A DNA stretch of 64,000 nt from Bettongia penicillata ogilbyi (Eukaryota; Chordata; Mammalia; Diprotodontia; Potoroidae). Position numbers and translations under genes: made by a program. Positions 52,510-63,204 of the stretch are shown here, piece after piece (position 1 is the stretch's first letter; every line of letters begins with the position of its first letter). The stretch is from the NCBI GenBank assembly GCA_023548195.1, contig JAJHZJ010000575.1, positions 2,418,671-2,482,670 of the forward strand. The letters are read 5' to 3'. Below the pieces are notes generated by a model that was given only the letters and a program-made list of their open reading frames with translations, did not search any database and was not told the DNA's origin.

Positions 52510-52760
52510 GGGGAAATTGGGGAAAGTGTTTTTTTAGGGGTTGCCACCTGAGCTGGACCTCGAAAGAAGTTACCCAGGATTCCAAGAGACTGTCAACAGG
52601 ATGCCAAGAGTCTGGCAGCAGGGCCCTACTCAGGCTGCAGAAGGGTCTGGAGAGACAGGATGTGGGGAAGTCGCTGAGGAGGATATTGCTCGATTCTCTA
52701 AGAGGCAATCAGGGTTTGAAGGAGGTAACTGTGTCCTGGTACTGAGAAAGATAACAATAT
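52510..52760 (-). mobile_element. Probable L2 region, minus strand
   Basis: CACCTGAGCTGGACCTCGAA, then ACCCAGGATTCCAAGAGACT, a reversed L2 block. The rest is divergent. Confidence 0.4.
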
Positions 52761-52769
52761 CATATAAAT

Positions 52770-53475
52770 AAATCAGAGTCTTCTCTGTTATCCAATCCCC
52801 TGTTACTGTGATAAATGCCAGCCATCCCTGGAATGAATCTGATCCTTGCCCAAGGATCCCCCAAGATTCCCTAATGATTAGGATCCTTTGACTGAATAGT
52901 ACTAAGAGGTGAGTAATCAGTATCTACAAAAGCGAATTCAAATTCAGATCTTTTAGCTTGAGTTCATTTTTTTATAGTTTTCAAGTTATTATAAGCCTGC
53001 AGAGGAAAACTCTGAAGACAGACCATTTTGACACATTTTCAAAAGCTTATTTAAAAATACAAAACACCCTTCTGTGCCAGTATAGAAAATGCCCTTTATG
53101 GCTACATGGAGACCTAAGAAATATGCTTTCCTTATATCAGGCTGCACTTTATTTCACCCCTATCATTTGAATTATTCTGAACAATTCTGATGTGTTTGCC
53201 TACTTGCTTAGGGGATGTATAAACACCACTGCCTGCAGGCATTTTTTAAGAGAAGGAAAAAATCCAACAATGCCAGTATTGAACATTATAAACAATATTA
53301 GAACATTAAGTCATAAAAGGTAAAAGCTATCAGAGAAATATGAAGGCCATTTATGAACTATACTTTCCCATAAATAAGAGGTCAGGACCTTTTAAAAATG
53401 GAGAGGTTTTTTAAATTTTCTCTTCATTATTATTTGTGTAATTAAAATAATAAAATATAAATAATCAGAGAAGCT
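52770..53475. other. No gene; repeat-free AT-rich block
   Basis: Bases 52960-53450 lack recognisable repeats and are AT-rich. No coding frame longer than 70 codons. Confidence 0.35.
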
Positions 53476-53479
53476 GGAG

Positions 53480-53645
53480 CAATGGATAGCATATTAGAAT
53501 GCCTAACCTGAGTTCAAATTCTACCTTGCTATCTGTGGGAATCTGAGCAAGTCATTTAACTCTTCTGGGCCTCAGTTTCTCCATGTGTAAAGTACAGTTG
53601 GGACTCAATGATCTCTAAGATCCCTTTCAGCTCTCCTATAGTCCA
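53480..53645 (+). mobile_element. MIR3-like SINE
   Basis: CCTGAGTTCAAATTCTACCT, AGCAAGTCATTTAACTCTTC, TGGGCCTCAGTTTCTCCATG, GATCTCTAAGATCCCTTTCA. Confidence 0.75.
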
Positions 53646-53719
53646 CCATCTCCCATTTCTTTCCTTCTTTATGGTTTACAAAGTGACTCTCTCTCAACTA
53701 AATTGAGGGGGCAGCAGAT

Positions 53720-54010
53720 AGATTCAAGTATTATTCCCCATTTTATGAAGAACTTTGAAGCTCAGGAAGAACCTAAGTTCACACAGCTGGAGCCGACAAT
53801 GTGATTACATTTTCTCAAGTGGTTACAAGCATGCTGACGTTTCAAATCACCTGACTTTTTTTTAGCTTCAGTTTACTCATGTGGACAATGGACATAACAA
53901 TCCTTGTAGCACTTACTGCATAGGGTTGTTGCAAGACTCAATATATTAATATACTGTAGATTGTGTACTAAACATTAAAGGCCAATCAGGTTAGTTGTAA
54001 TAATAGTATT
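53720..54010. mobile_element. MIR-type SINE pieces, both strands
   Basis: Bases 53720-53810 read reversed (CCCCATTTTATGAAGAACTT). Bases 53845-54010 read sense (GCTTCAGTTTACTCATGTGG, then TGCATAGGGTTGTTGCAAGA). Confidence 0.5.
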
Positions 54011-54317
54011 AAGTAATTCCTAGCAATAATGCAACACTGGGGTGTGAAAAGAAAAGGCTTTGACCCCAGAGAAGTTCAAAGCCACAAGGGGTCCTAAATG
54101 GGAAAATATTTGGCAACAGTGTCTTCCTCTTTTATGTCTTCCATGGTATTGGGGGCCAGAGTTATCTCCATGAACACAAAGAAGCTGATAGGATCTTAGT
54201 ACATGCACATGAGATGCCATGCTGGAAGAGGTAGATGAAGACTGCATTTTACTCTGGCAAGTCAATGTTTAAAAGAAATCAGCCACCAAACAAGGGAATC
54301 TTATATTCTCTGAAGAT

Positions 54318-54810
54318 CTACATCATCTCCCCCCTATTCAATAAACTCCAGTGGCTTCCTGTCACCTCTAGAATCAAAGCCCTTCATAATCAACCCCTTT
54401 CTACCTTTAGAATCTTCTTACAACTTACTCCTTCCACCATACACTTCAATTCAATGATCCTGGGCTCCTGGCTATTCCTTGATCAAGACACTCCATCTCC
54501 CAGCTCTGAACATTCTCTCTGGCTGTCCCTCACGCCTGGAACATTCTCCCTCCTCATCTTTACCTCTTGGTTTCATTCATATTACAGTTAAAATCTTACC
54601 TTCTGCAAGAAGCCTTTCCCAGTCCTCCTTGTTCTGTGCCTTCTTTGTATCTTCTCCATAGCTTATTGATACATTGGTGTTTGCATGTGGGTGCCCCATT
54701 AGACTGTGAGCTTGAGAACAGGAACTATCTTTTGCTTTTCTTTGCATCCTTGGTGCATATCACAGTATGCAGTAGGGACTTAAGATAGGTTTGTTGATTG
54801 ACTGTTGCAC
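54318..54810 (+). mobile_element. L2 3' region, about 490 bp
   Basis: AATAAACTCCAGTGGCTTCC, AAAGCCCTTCATAATCAACC, CACTCCATCTCCCAGCTCTG, CCTTCTGCAAGAAGCCTTTC, ATTAGACTGTGAGCTTGAGA, ending near TGTTGATTGACTG. Clean sense order. Confidence 0.85.
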
Positions 54811-55329
54811 CTTTCAGTCAATTGGGAGAGTGTGAAGACAAAGCCCACAACAGAAAGCAGTCCTCAAAACCCTTCCTGTTCCCTTTTGATCTTCCAAACA
54901 AGCACATCATCCATACAGGGACAGATCATCCTCAACAAATTTTATAGAGATCAAGAAGACACATTATTCTGAGTTTGCTTATACTGTCATGGTCACTTTT
55001 TTTGGAAATAATACCATCTACCTTCTTTTCTATTTTTTAGAATCTTCCCTTCTTTAAAACGTCTTGAAATGAGCCCCAAGTTCCTTTAAAATTGCATTCC
55101 CTCCACATGCATTTGGTTGACTCCAGCTGCCATGAGCAACATCATCTCCTTAAGCAACAAGTTCACATTCCTCATGTAGTACATCAGAGTCTGAGCTCTT
55201 AGAGCCCAACGGCAGCAGTTCCAGCATCACTGATGAGGAGATTAGGTCACTATGGAAACACTGGATGATCTGTTCCATTTCTAATCTATTGTTTTCTCCT
55301 CCACTTTCATTTATAAGAATACTCTTAGG

Positions 55330-56293
55330 ATAAAGTAGTTTAGTTGGACATAAACTTTCTGCAGGCTTGTTTTTCCCCTCTATTGTGTTTTATGAAGCAG
55401 AAGTGTACTTATTCTGTCAGTCTCCCTTTTATAATGTTCCAAAAAATGAGCATGCACTTTCAGTTGGTATTGTCTTTGACTGCTAAGGCTCTCCACTTGG
55501 TAATGAGATGGAGAGTTTGTAAGCTGAATTGGTTTCTGGCCTCTTTGGGCTGCCAAATGTGACAATTGTTTTTACCAGCCATTAAACTTCACCAGGAAGG
55601 AGCAATAATCAATCAATCTCTGTACTTTTGTCCATTTCCCATTTTAACATCATCACTTTAGTTTAAATAGGTTGGGTGGAAGCTCTTATTCTTGCATGTC
55701 ATTAATCTCATCTTAATCTTTTGTTTTTCTAATTTTGTCCTAACCATATAAACAACTGATTCTGACATGACTCCAATGTCAGTAATGAGTTGCTTCTGGT
55801 CTGTTAAGTTATAATCAATGTCATTTCAAAAATGCTGTTGGATACTACTTACTGTGTTAATTTCTCTTCTTCCTCCTTTTGAGAATACTTTTGACTCACA
55901 GGCTCAGGAATTCCTTCCCTTCTTATCCTATGTCATATTGTCCAGCATATTCTTCTCTATCCTCTGCACCCACTTTGCTTGGACATACCCAACTGTGCAT
56001 CAAGACGGCAGAGTATCCAGAATGTGGAGGATTTTGTCAAGTTCTTCATTGAATTTCTCTGCTTTCTCAATGTCTGTGAAAGAAAGAAGTGTATAAAATG
56101 TAGTTATCTTCATGGTGGTAACCTTGTCTATCCGCATAATGAGAACTGCAAAGGAACAATGATCAACTGTCCTATGAAATGTTGTTACCATGTTTCTTAT
56201 TGCATTATACAGACACTGAAACCAATTCTTCCAGCTTTCCAAAGAGAATTTATGAGTTTCCCTTCCCATTAGCTCTAGGTTCTTGTGTCTCAT
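55330..56293 (-). pseudogene. RTE-clade LINE endonuclease-region relic (not BovB)
   Basis: The minus strand has a 97-codon frame (56293-56000) with RIDKVTTMKITTFYTL, then EKFNEELDKIL, the APE-type endonuclease segment of RTE elements. It is followed, across stops, by AEDREEYAGQYDIG near 55950, by DYNLTDQKQLITDIGVM-like sequence near 55790-55750, and by VRTKLEKQKIKMRLM near 55730. A further RTE-like block (TLHLITKWRALAVKDNTN) lies near 55530-55480. Catalytic residues cannot all be traced and the frame is broken repeatedly. This may be the same ancient RTE family as the polymerase relic at 4160-6850. Confidence 0.55.
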
Positions 56294-56730
56294 GGCTTCT
56301 TTTACTACGAATGTAACTATGGATGTGACTCAGTTAATCCAATGGTGTATCAGCTCATTGGTAGCTGGACAAAGCTATCATATGTAGAGCACCAATAGTT
56401 AAATTGCTAAATAAGGGTCTTAGGTCCTTCTGCTACCTTTGTGTCAGACCTCTGCCAACTTGAAGCAAAAAAACACTCACCCAGAACTAAAGGTGATCTG
56501 ATCATTTTTGTCTCTTTTGTGTATTGCTATGGTCAAAATATCCATTGCTCAGTGGTTGACTGGCTCATGATAAACTTCACTGGACTTAGCTAGACTGAAC
56601 TACAGACAGCATAAAATCTGTCCCATGGCTCCAACTCAAAGGCACTCTGACTTGGAAGAATCTACATGAGCTTTTGATCTCCTGGTACAGACTTTGAGAC
56701 CTGAAGGTCTCTTCCTTGATATTAGCCTGA
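56294..56730. other. No recognisable gene or repeat
   Basis: Unique-looking. Confidence 0.4.
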
Positions 56731-56734
56731 GAAG

Positions 56735-56887
56735 TAGCATGGCCCAGTGGAAAGAATGCTGAATTTGGAGTCTTGGAAGCTGTCATTTATTATTTGAGTG
56801 ACCTTGGAAAGATACTTGACCAATTAAGCCTCAGTGGAGGAGGAGGAGGAAGAAGAAGAAGAAGAAGAAGAAGAAGAAGAAGAAGAA

Positions 56888-56924
<37 letters not shown>

Positions 56925-56965
56925 AGGCTGGAGTATCTCTAAGGTTTCTTCCCAACACCAAATCC
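56735..56965 (+). mobile_element. MIR3-like SINE interrupted by a trinucleotide expansion
   Basis: AGCATGGCCCAGTGGAAAGA, GAGTGACCTTGGAAAGATAC, AAGCCTCAGT, then the microsatellite, then GGCTGGAGTATCTCTAAGGT as the SINE 3' part. Confidence 0.7.
56835..56924 (+). repeat. (GGA)n(GAA)n(GAT)n trinucleotide repeat
   Basis: Three consecutive trinucleotide registers over 90 bp, sitting where the SINE normally reads TTTCCTCATCTGTAAAATG. Confidence 0.95.
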
Positions 56966-57685
56966 ATTACACTTTGCAGTAACACTTTCTGGAGGCAACT
57001 TTACTATTGTAGGGAAACTGGCCACCATCTGAAATAGGCAGGGGAAAAGAACACCAATGAAGTCAACAGAATCTCAGGCTAAGCCTACACTTCCAATGTG
57101 GATCCTTGATCAATTAATGACTACTAACCAGTCCTCATATTGTATCACTTTAACAAGATTGTCCAAATTATTTGGAGAAGAGAGAGGAGGGGAGGTGACT
57201 AAACCCCTTTTAATTGAAGAACATACAAACCTAAACTTATGAAACAATAGAGGAATCCAATGGACCCCAAAGATAGAACCCTGTAAAGTATCTACATTTC
57301 CTGACGATCAAGAAGCAAGTTAATTATATACTTGCAAAATCTAGTAGAATCGATTGCATTGGTCAATAGGTTTTTTAATTTAAAAAATATAAAAATGCTA
57401 CAAATATGGGGAGGAAACAGGAGGGTTGGGGATTGAGGTATCATTTAAGCAGAAGACATAAGATTCCTGACTTCCTTAAACATCTGTATGTCATATAAAC
57501 AAAGTCTCTTTTTCCAGTTAGAGAAAATGAGGAATTCCCCTTCATTATTTTGCCACTTATGTGGTGCCTGACATATTTGGGAAGGGACTGGGTCTATGAT
57601 TTCATTACAACAGGAAACTTTTTCGCAAGAGAAAGAACTACCTGTATCAGTGCAAGTCTGCACATCCTCAGCAATTTTAAGTGAT
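56966..57685. other. No recognisable gene or repeat
   Basis: Unique-looking; short frames only. Confidence 0.4.
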
Positions 57686-57689
57686 TTTT

Positions 57690-57790
57690 TTGTCCACGGT
57701 TGTAGAATCAGTATGTGTCAGAGACAAGAACCTTTGAACCCAGGGCTTGTTAGCTTCAGTGTCAGTTCTCTACTGACTGCTAAACTGTTT
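57690..57790 (-). mobile_element. MIR-type SINE fragment
   Basis: GTATGTGTCAGAGACAAGAA, then CTTTGAACCCAGGGCTTGTT. Confidence 0.45.
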
Positions 57791-57989
57791 CTTCCAGATG
57801 CATAGTACTATTTAATAAATACCTGTGGATGCATTGTTTCCTCTTTTGCTATACAGCCCCTCTTTAACTAACACTTCTATGGTCCACTAATGGGTATATA
57901 ATATTTACCATTTCAAGCCCTTGGTCTACTGGTTACAAATGCATCTATTTCAGAGAAATTGATTGCCTACACTTTTAACTACAGAGTAG

Positions 57990-58540
57990 AGGTGAGTATT
58001 TTCTCCCATAACCTCAAGTTGAGACCATAGCAGAAGAGCTCCCTCAACTTCTCATTTTCATTCCTCAGAACTCTTCCACATTATCATCCACTCACACTCT
58101 TCTCTTTATCAAAGAAAGAAAAGCATCCCTTTCTCTCCACTAAAGTTAATCCCTTCTCCTGTGCCTGGGATTCCATCCCCTTCTGCTAGTATCAAAATGT
58201 GACACCAGCAGCCAACAATCATTGCATCTCTCCTTCACCTTCATTCTCTCCCTTTCAATGGGCTTCTTTTTACTTGCCTAGTCATGCTCAGGTTTTTAAA
58301 ACTCTTTGAAAAAATGTTTGCCTTTATCCCTTATACTCCATCCTCCTATCAACTCACCTCTTCGTCACTAACAAACTTCTTGAAAACAGGGTCTTCACTG
58401 TAAACTCTCCTCAGCACCATGATTGAACTTCCATTCTCCCTCTTCCCCAAAATCCTAAAATTCTCAATAATTTCCAATCCTGGCCTTTGTAGGCCTCTCT
58501 GAAGAGTTAGAAACCATTTACCAATACCTTACCAGATGTT
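57990..58540 (+). mobile_element. L2 reverse-transcriptase-region fragment
   Basis: TGGGCTTCTTTTTACTTGCC, AGTCATGCTCAGGTTTTTAA, CATCCTCCTATCAACTCACC, CTTCTTGAAAACAGGGTC follow the order of the L2 coding region upstream of the polymerase palm. No intact frame. Confidence 0.5.
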
Positions 58541-58574
58541 TCTTCTTCTTTCATATTCAGAAACATGATACTTT

Positions 58575-58795
58575 CTGGTTTCATTGAATCATAGATTCAG
58601 AGGTGGAAGAGATCTGAGAGGTTATAGTGTACAACCCACAAATTTTACCGATAAGAAGACTGAGGTCCAGAGAGATTAAGGGACTTGTCCAGCATCACAC
58701 AGCTCCTAAATGTCTGGGGTGTGTCCTGAACTCAGGTCTTCCTAACTTTAAGTCCATGCCCTGCATGCTGTGCCACAGCAGTAGCATGCTGACTC
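58575..58795 (-). mobile_element. MIR/MIR3-type SINE, near full length
   Basis: ATCATAGATTCAGAGGTGGA, GACTGAGGTCCAGAGAGATT, GACTTGTCCAGCATCACACA, CTGAACTCAGGTCTTCCTAA, CTGTGCCAC. Confidence 0.75.
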
Positions 58796-58804
58796 TTCTT
58801 CTAT

Positions 58805-58930
58805 CAAGCAATTGAATAAGTACTTATTTATTACTACTGTGTACCAGGACCTATACTTGGGGGGACGAGGGTAAAGGAGGGGGAGGACAGTGTGGGATAT
58901 AAAGACAAGCACCCCATAGACTGCCTTTGT
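58805..58930 (-). mobile_element. L2 3' end, minus strand
   Basis: CAAGCAATTGAATAAGTACT, then TGTGTACCAGGACCTATACT. Confidence 0.45.
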
Positions 58931-59690
58931 GAAGCTTAATCCCATTTCTTTCTTATTTATCTCTCTATTTTATGGACTCCTCAGTTGTCCCTTACCCTTT
59001 AGTGTGGGGGTCCCCAGTGGTCCCTCTCAAGTGCTCTTCTCTCCCCTCTTTATACTCTCTCCTTGGGCAAATCTTTCATAATCATCACCTCATTTACCAC
59101 TTGATGCCGACCACTCCCCAGTTAACCTCCAATTCCAAACATGTCTTTGGAGTGACTGTCCAGTGACCTAGGGAGGAGATCACTGGGCCTCCCATGGACA
59201 CCTAAGAAGCAAAGGATCCCTCCCCCTTCCCAATCTCTGCCGGTTCATGGCTGTCAAAATCATCTTCTACACTGACCCCATGTTGCTGCTCATCCTGGGC
59301 CTCAGAAACCTTCAGAGGTGTTATGTTCCTTCTGGAAAAAGTTTGAGTACCTTTTCCTGGAATTCCAGACCCTCCATAGCAAGGCTCCTGCTTTGGAGCT
59401 CTTTTTCTAATGGGAATTTAATCATCCACAAATGCCAACATTTTATACTGCAAAAAACCAAAACAAAACCAAAAAGTTGAATTTCTCCGAGGTAGTTTGC
59501 CAAGTAGGTACAAATTAAATCTAACAAAGTGGTGACAAGACAGCTATATTTGGGACCCCTTCTGGGACTTTTATTTTGTGCATTAAAAAAAATATATTAA
59601 GGCTTTGTTTTTGTGTCTCACCATCCAGAAATCTGTCATCTCTTTCTCCCTCCCAGTGTGAAAGTTCACCCTGTTACAGTTTAGCTCTGG
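58931..59690. other. No recognisable gene or repeat
   Basis: Pyrimidine-rich at 59000-59250; nothing callable. Confidence 0.4.
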
Positions 59691-59694
59691 GCCT

Positions 59695-59897
59695 AGATAG
59701 AAAGACTTGTTCAGATGCAGCCATAGACACTTACTAACTGTGTGACCCTAGGAAAGTCACTTAACCTGCCTGCCTCAGTTTCCTCAATGGTAAAATGGGG
59801 ATAATAATGTCTACCTCATGGGGTTATTATGAAGATCAAATGAGATAATATTTGTAAAGTGCATAACATAGGGCCTGGCACATAGTAGGTACTTTTT
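59695..59897 (+). mobile_element. MIR/THER-type CORE-SINE
   Basis: ACACTTACTAACTGTGTGAC, CTGCCTCAGTTTCCTCAATG, TAAAATGGGGATAATAATGT, GGGGTTATTATGAAGATCAA, GGCCTGGCACATAGTAGGTA. Very well preserved. Confidence 0.88.
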
Positions 59898-59934
59898 CTC
59901 TTTTCCAAACAAAGTAATGCATGCCTGAGAACAC

Positions 59935-60235
59935 AAATCTCATTCTGCCTCAGAAGTCCATTCCCCATTTTCTCTTTTCAGCCTTGTTTCACATCCCTCT
60001 ACATGTTCTATATTTCAGTCAGATTTATCTCCTGTCTCTGTCCTTTCTCTCCAATTCCTCCCTTTTCAGCAAGACTTTTCTGACCTTTCCCCTCATATGT
60101 CAAATATACTATTGTATTTCTGCAATCTTATATACTCTACCACAGCCATTAAAAGACCAGCTAAAACAACACTCCACCCCAGTTCTTAATGCTTGTGTTC
60201 TGCATACAATAGGTACTTAATTATGTGCTGAATAC
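59935..60235 (+). mobile_element. Possible L2 3' region
   Basis: Pyrimidine-rich coding-like stretch ending with GCTTGTGTTCTGCATACAAT and AGGTACTTAATTATG, an L2-like end. Divergent. Confidence 0.35.
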
Positions 60236-60700
60236 AAAATATGGTGACATTTTCCAACTAAGAGAGAAAATAAGATTTTTAAGAATAAAATTAGTCATTA
60301 TCGTTACTCCAAGACTTCAGGGAGCTATAAGGAAGATAATGAATTGTATTCATTTAGCATAAAATTATAATTATGCTGAAATTAAAAATTCCTTTTCTAT
60401 AGAGAATATATTTGAATGTAGTATTTAAGACAAATAATACCATGAAATTTTAATGACAGGATTTTGAAGTACAATAGCTCTAGAAACTACTGGTATTTGG
60501 AGCAATTTAAGGCAAGATCCGAGAGTCACTTTGAAACATTCATTTTGACAATGTGACTTTATTTTTTAATTTTAAGGATTCAGTCTGATGAGCCTCGTGG
60601 TTGAACCATAGCTGACCAATTAGGAACAATGATTGATATTTATGTCTCAAACGTAAAAATTAATCAGGCTACTTCAATGATCCCACCACCTTGTGGATGA
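60236..60700. other. Candidate conserved non-coding element
   Basis: About 460 bp with no recognisable repeat. Clustered short motifs: TTCATTTAGCATAAAATTAT (octamer-like, within a near-palindrome), GAACAATGATTGATATTTAT (SOX-like and TALE-like), ACCAATTAGG, AATTAATCAGG. A developmental enhancer is one reading; not testable here. Confidence 0.35.
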
Positions 60701-61190
60701 CTTTGAAATTCGGACTTTTCAATACAAAAGGTAGGAGGGGGTCTAGGGGAAGAGGTCTAATTTTTATCAGTTATGCAAAAAGGGAGGTTATCTCCTTGGT
60801 CACGGCATATTGGTAACAGTGCCACACCTGGGAAACTTGTCTGAAGTAACTGGGAGGAGACATCTTTGGAGGTAATATCATTGTTTTCTTAATGTATTTG
60901 GAGGATCTGCGTACTGGCTAAATAAGGGACTACCTTTGCTTTGGTTTTAACAAGGGCCAAAGGTAAGGCTGGAAGCTGCAGAGCCAGATTACAATGCAAC
61001 ATAAAGATGATTCTTACAGGAAGAGCTTTCCCACAGTTCTGCTAGAGAATGCAGTGAGTCCCCAATAGATGGATGGCCATTGATTGGCTGGGGATGTCCT
61101 AGAAGGGATACATGCCAGAGATGGAGTTTCCACTAGATGGCTATCTGAGGTGCCTTCCAACTCTGATATTTTATATAGTATGATAAGTTC
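60701..61190. other. No recognisable gene or repeat
   Basis: Unique-looking. Confidence 0.4.
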
Positions 61191-61194
61191 TATC

Positions 61195-61312
61195 ATTGAT
61201 CAGCAAGCATTTTTTAAGCATTGATTGACCTATGTGCTTAGCACTGCACTAAGCTGAGAATATAAAGGCAAAAATCAGTCCCTTCTCTTGAGGACTTCAC
61301 AAATGAAAGGGG
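61195..61312 (-). mobile_element. L2 3' end, minus strand
   Basis: CAGCAAGCATTTTTTAAGCA, then GCTTAGCACTGCACTAAGCT, then CCCTTCTCTTGAGGACTTCA. Confidence 0.6.
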
Positions 61313-61900
61313 AGGGGGATCAAATTCTGTTCTAAATTCAGTCATTTTCCTCTGTAACCTACCTGAGTTTTTGTTACCCCCTAAACTAGAAGCCAAGTGA
61401 AATTTATACCTAAGAAGATACTGGACGAAAGGGAAAGTTATACACTCTCACACACTATAAAGAAATACAAGGCTATTTCTGTACTTTAAAAAAGTAATAA
61501 AATAACTTAATTAAATTTTAAAGCAGACATACTGAAAGTGATAGGTTTTAAACAAACAAAAATAACTCTTCCTTCTTTGTACCAGTCCTTTTTCTTTACC
61601 TTATTCCCTTGTCTTTGCTCCTTTTCTAATGCCTTGGCTTTACTGGCAAGGTAATTAACATGACTTAAAATATTTCTAGTTCTGTCTTCCTGGGTGAGAT
61701 AAGAATTTTCACTTGAATAAATCTGATATTTTTTCCAATGGATCCCCTTACTGTTGACAGCTGTAAGCAGCTGGTGTGCTAAATAGAACAGAATGGAATG
61801 GAAGAGAATTAAAGAGGGGGTTTGCAATAAAACTGGCATATGCTGACCCCAAAACTCTTAACTTGATCAGGCAAATCTTCTTAATGCAGGTTTTTCTGAT
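61313..61900. other. No recognisable gene or repeat
   Basis: AT-rich. A 110-codon minus-strand frame (61839-61507) has no recognisable domain. Confidence 0.4.
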
Positions 61901-61907
61901 CCAAGTT

Positions 61908-62115
61908 AGAGACATCATTGTCAAGTTCAAATCTGACTTCCAACACCCAACTATCTATGTGAGCCTGGACAAGTCACTTCACCCTATTTGCCTCAGTTTC
62001 CTCATCTGTAAAATAAACTGAAGAAGTAACTGGCATACTGCTCTAGTATCTTTGCCAAGAAAAAAACAAATCCACAAACCAAAAGATGGGGTCAAAAAGA
62101 GTTAGACACAACTGC
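61908..62115 (+). mobile_element. Marsupial CORE-SINE with BovB-type tail, head eroded
   Basis: CAAGTTCAAATCTGACTTCC, GAGCCTGGACAAGTCACTTC, GTTTCCTCATCTGTAAAATA, TCTTTGCCAAGAAAAAAACA, GGGGTCAAAAAGAGTTAGAC, then a CA tract grown from the tail. Confidence 0.82.
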
Positions 62116-62153
62116 AACACACACACACACACATACATATACATACACACATA
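62116..62153. repeat. CA/TA microsatellite at the SINE 3' end
   Basis: ACACACACACACACATACAT, directly after the SINE tail ACAACTGCAAC. Confidence 0.9.
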
Positions 62154-62159
62154 ATCATC

Positions 62160-62265
62160 TTTCATTAGAATGTAAACTCATTTAGGGATCGTTCCATTTT
62201 TTGTGCTTGTATCCATAGCACAGTGCTTGGCACAAAGTAAATGTTTAATAAAGTGGACATGTTCA
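62160..62265 (+). mobile_element. L2 3' end
   Basis: AGAATGTAAACTCATTTAGG, TTGTATCCATAGCACAGTGC, AAGTAAATGTTTAATAAAGT. Confidence 0.75.
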
Positions 62266-62520
62266 TTGATTGGGATGTAATAATTCTTCTGTGGCATCCC
62301 CAAACCCTTAGAGAGAATCTTAAACAACAACAGTCCAACATCTTCAAAAGCCTCGTCTCATTCACTTTCTCACAGGGTGGTCCCCCTGGATTCTCCAGGG
62401 TGTCTGCTAACAAGGATACAAGTCAAAGCAGAGTCTACCAAGTGGTAAAGGCTGTAAGCACCTACATGGCCAACAGACTGTGTGTATTTATCTTCTAAGA
62501 ACAGAGTGCCAAGATATTGA
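62266..62520. other. No recognisable gene or repeat
   Basis: An 85-codon plus frame here starts in the L2 tail and has no domain. Confidence 0.4.
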
Positions 62521-62524
62521 ATCC

Positions 62525-62610
62525 AGTAGAACTAAGCTCCTTGAGAGCAAGCACTAGATTTCATTTGTCTTAGCATCCCCCGCACAGTGCCTTACAAATA
62601 CCTAGGTTTT
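62525..62610 (+). mobile_element. L2 3' end
   Basis: CTAAGCTCCTTGAGAGCAAG, then TAGCATCCCCCGCACAGTGC. Confidence 0.65.
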
Positions 62611-62924
62611 AGCAATGCATTTGGAATAATTTTGGAAATAGAGTAGCCATTGGAAGGTTGGCTACCAGGTGGTTAATTAGCTAATTAAATAACTAAGTGA
62701 TTTGGTCACAGCGATTCATGGAGAGTGTGAGAGTTTATGCAGAGGGACTGTTCCATGGTCAAGTCATGGATCTCTAAAAGACTTTCCACATCAAATATTC
62801 TCAAGTAACTCTGTACAGAATCATTCTTTTTATTTTTTTTCAGGATCATTCTTGTAGCATAAACAAGACTCTGACCTGCCCTGCTTGGCTCATAGTAGGG
62901 GCTGAAAAAACACTTGCTTTCTCC

Positions 62925-63200
62925 CTTCCTTCAGATCACCTTTCCCCAGCTTCTTTCCCACTCAGCTAAAACTGACTTCCTTCTACAGGAAGTCTTTCAT
63001 CCTCCTCCTTAATTTTAGTACCTTTCCTGCACTGACTATCACCAGTTTATCCCATACGTACCTAGTCTGTACAAAGGCAGCTGAATACTGCCTCCCCCAG
63101 TAGACACGGGAGCTCCTTGAGGTAGGGACCATGTTATACGTTTCTTTGTAGCCCCAGCCTCTAGTACAATGGCACATATTGGAGCTCAATGTTTACTAAC
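62925..63200 (+). mobile_element. L2 3' region
   Basis: CTTCTACAGGAAGTCTTTCA, GGGAGCTCCTTGAGGTAGGG, TTTGTAGCCCCAGCCTCTAG. Confidence 0.75.
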
Positions 63201-63204
63201 TATG

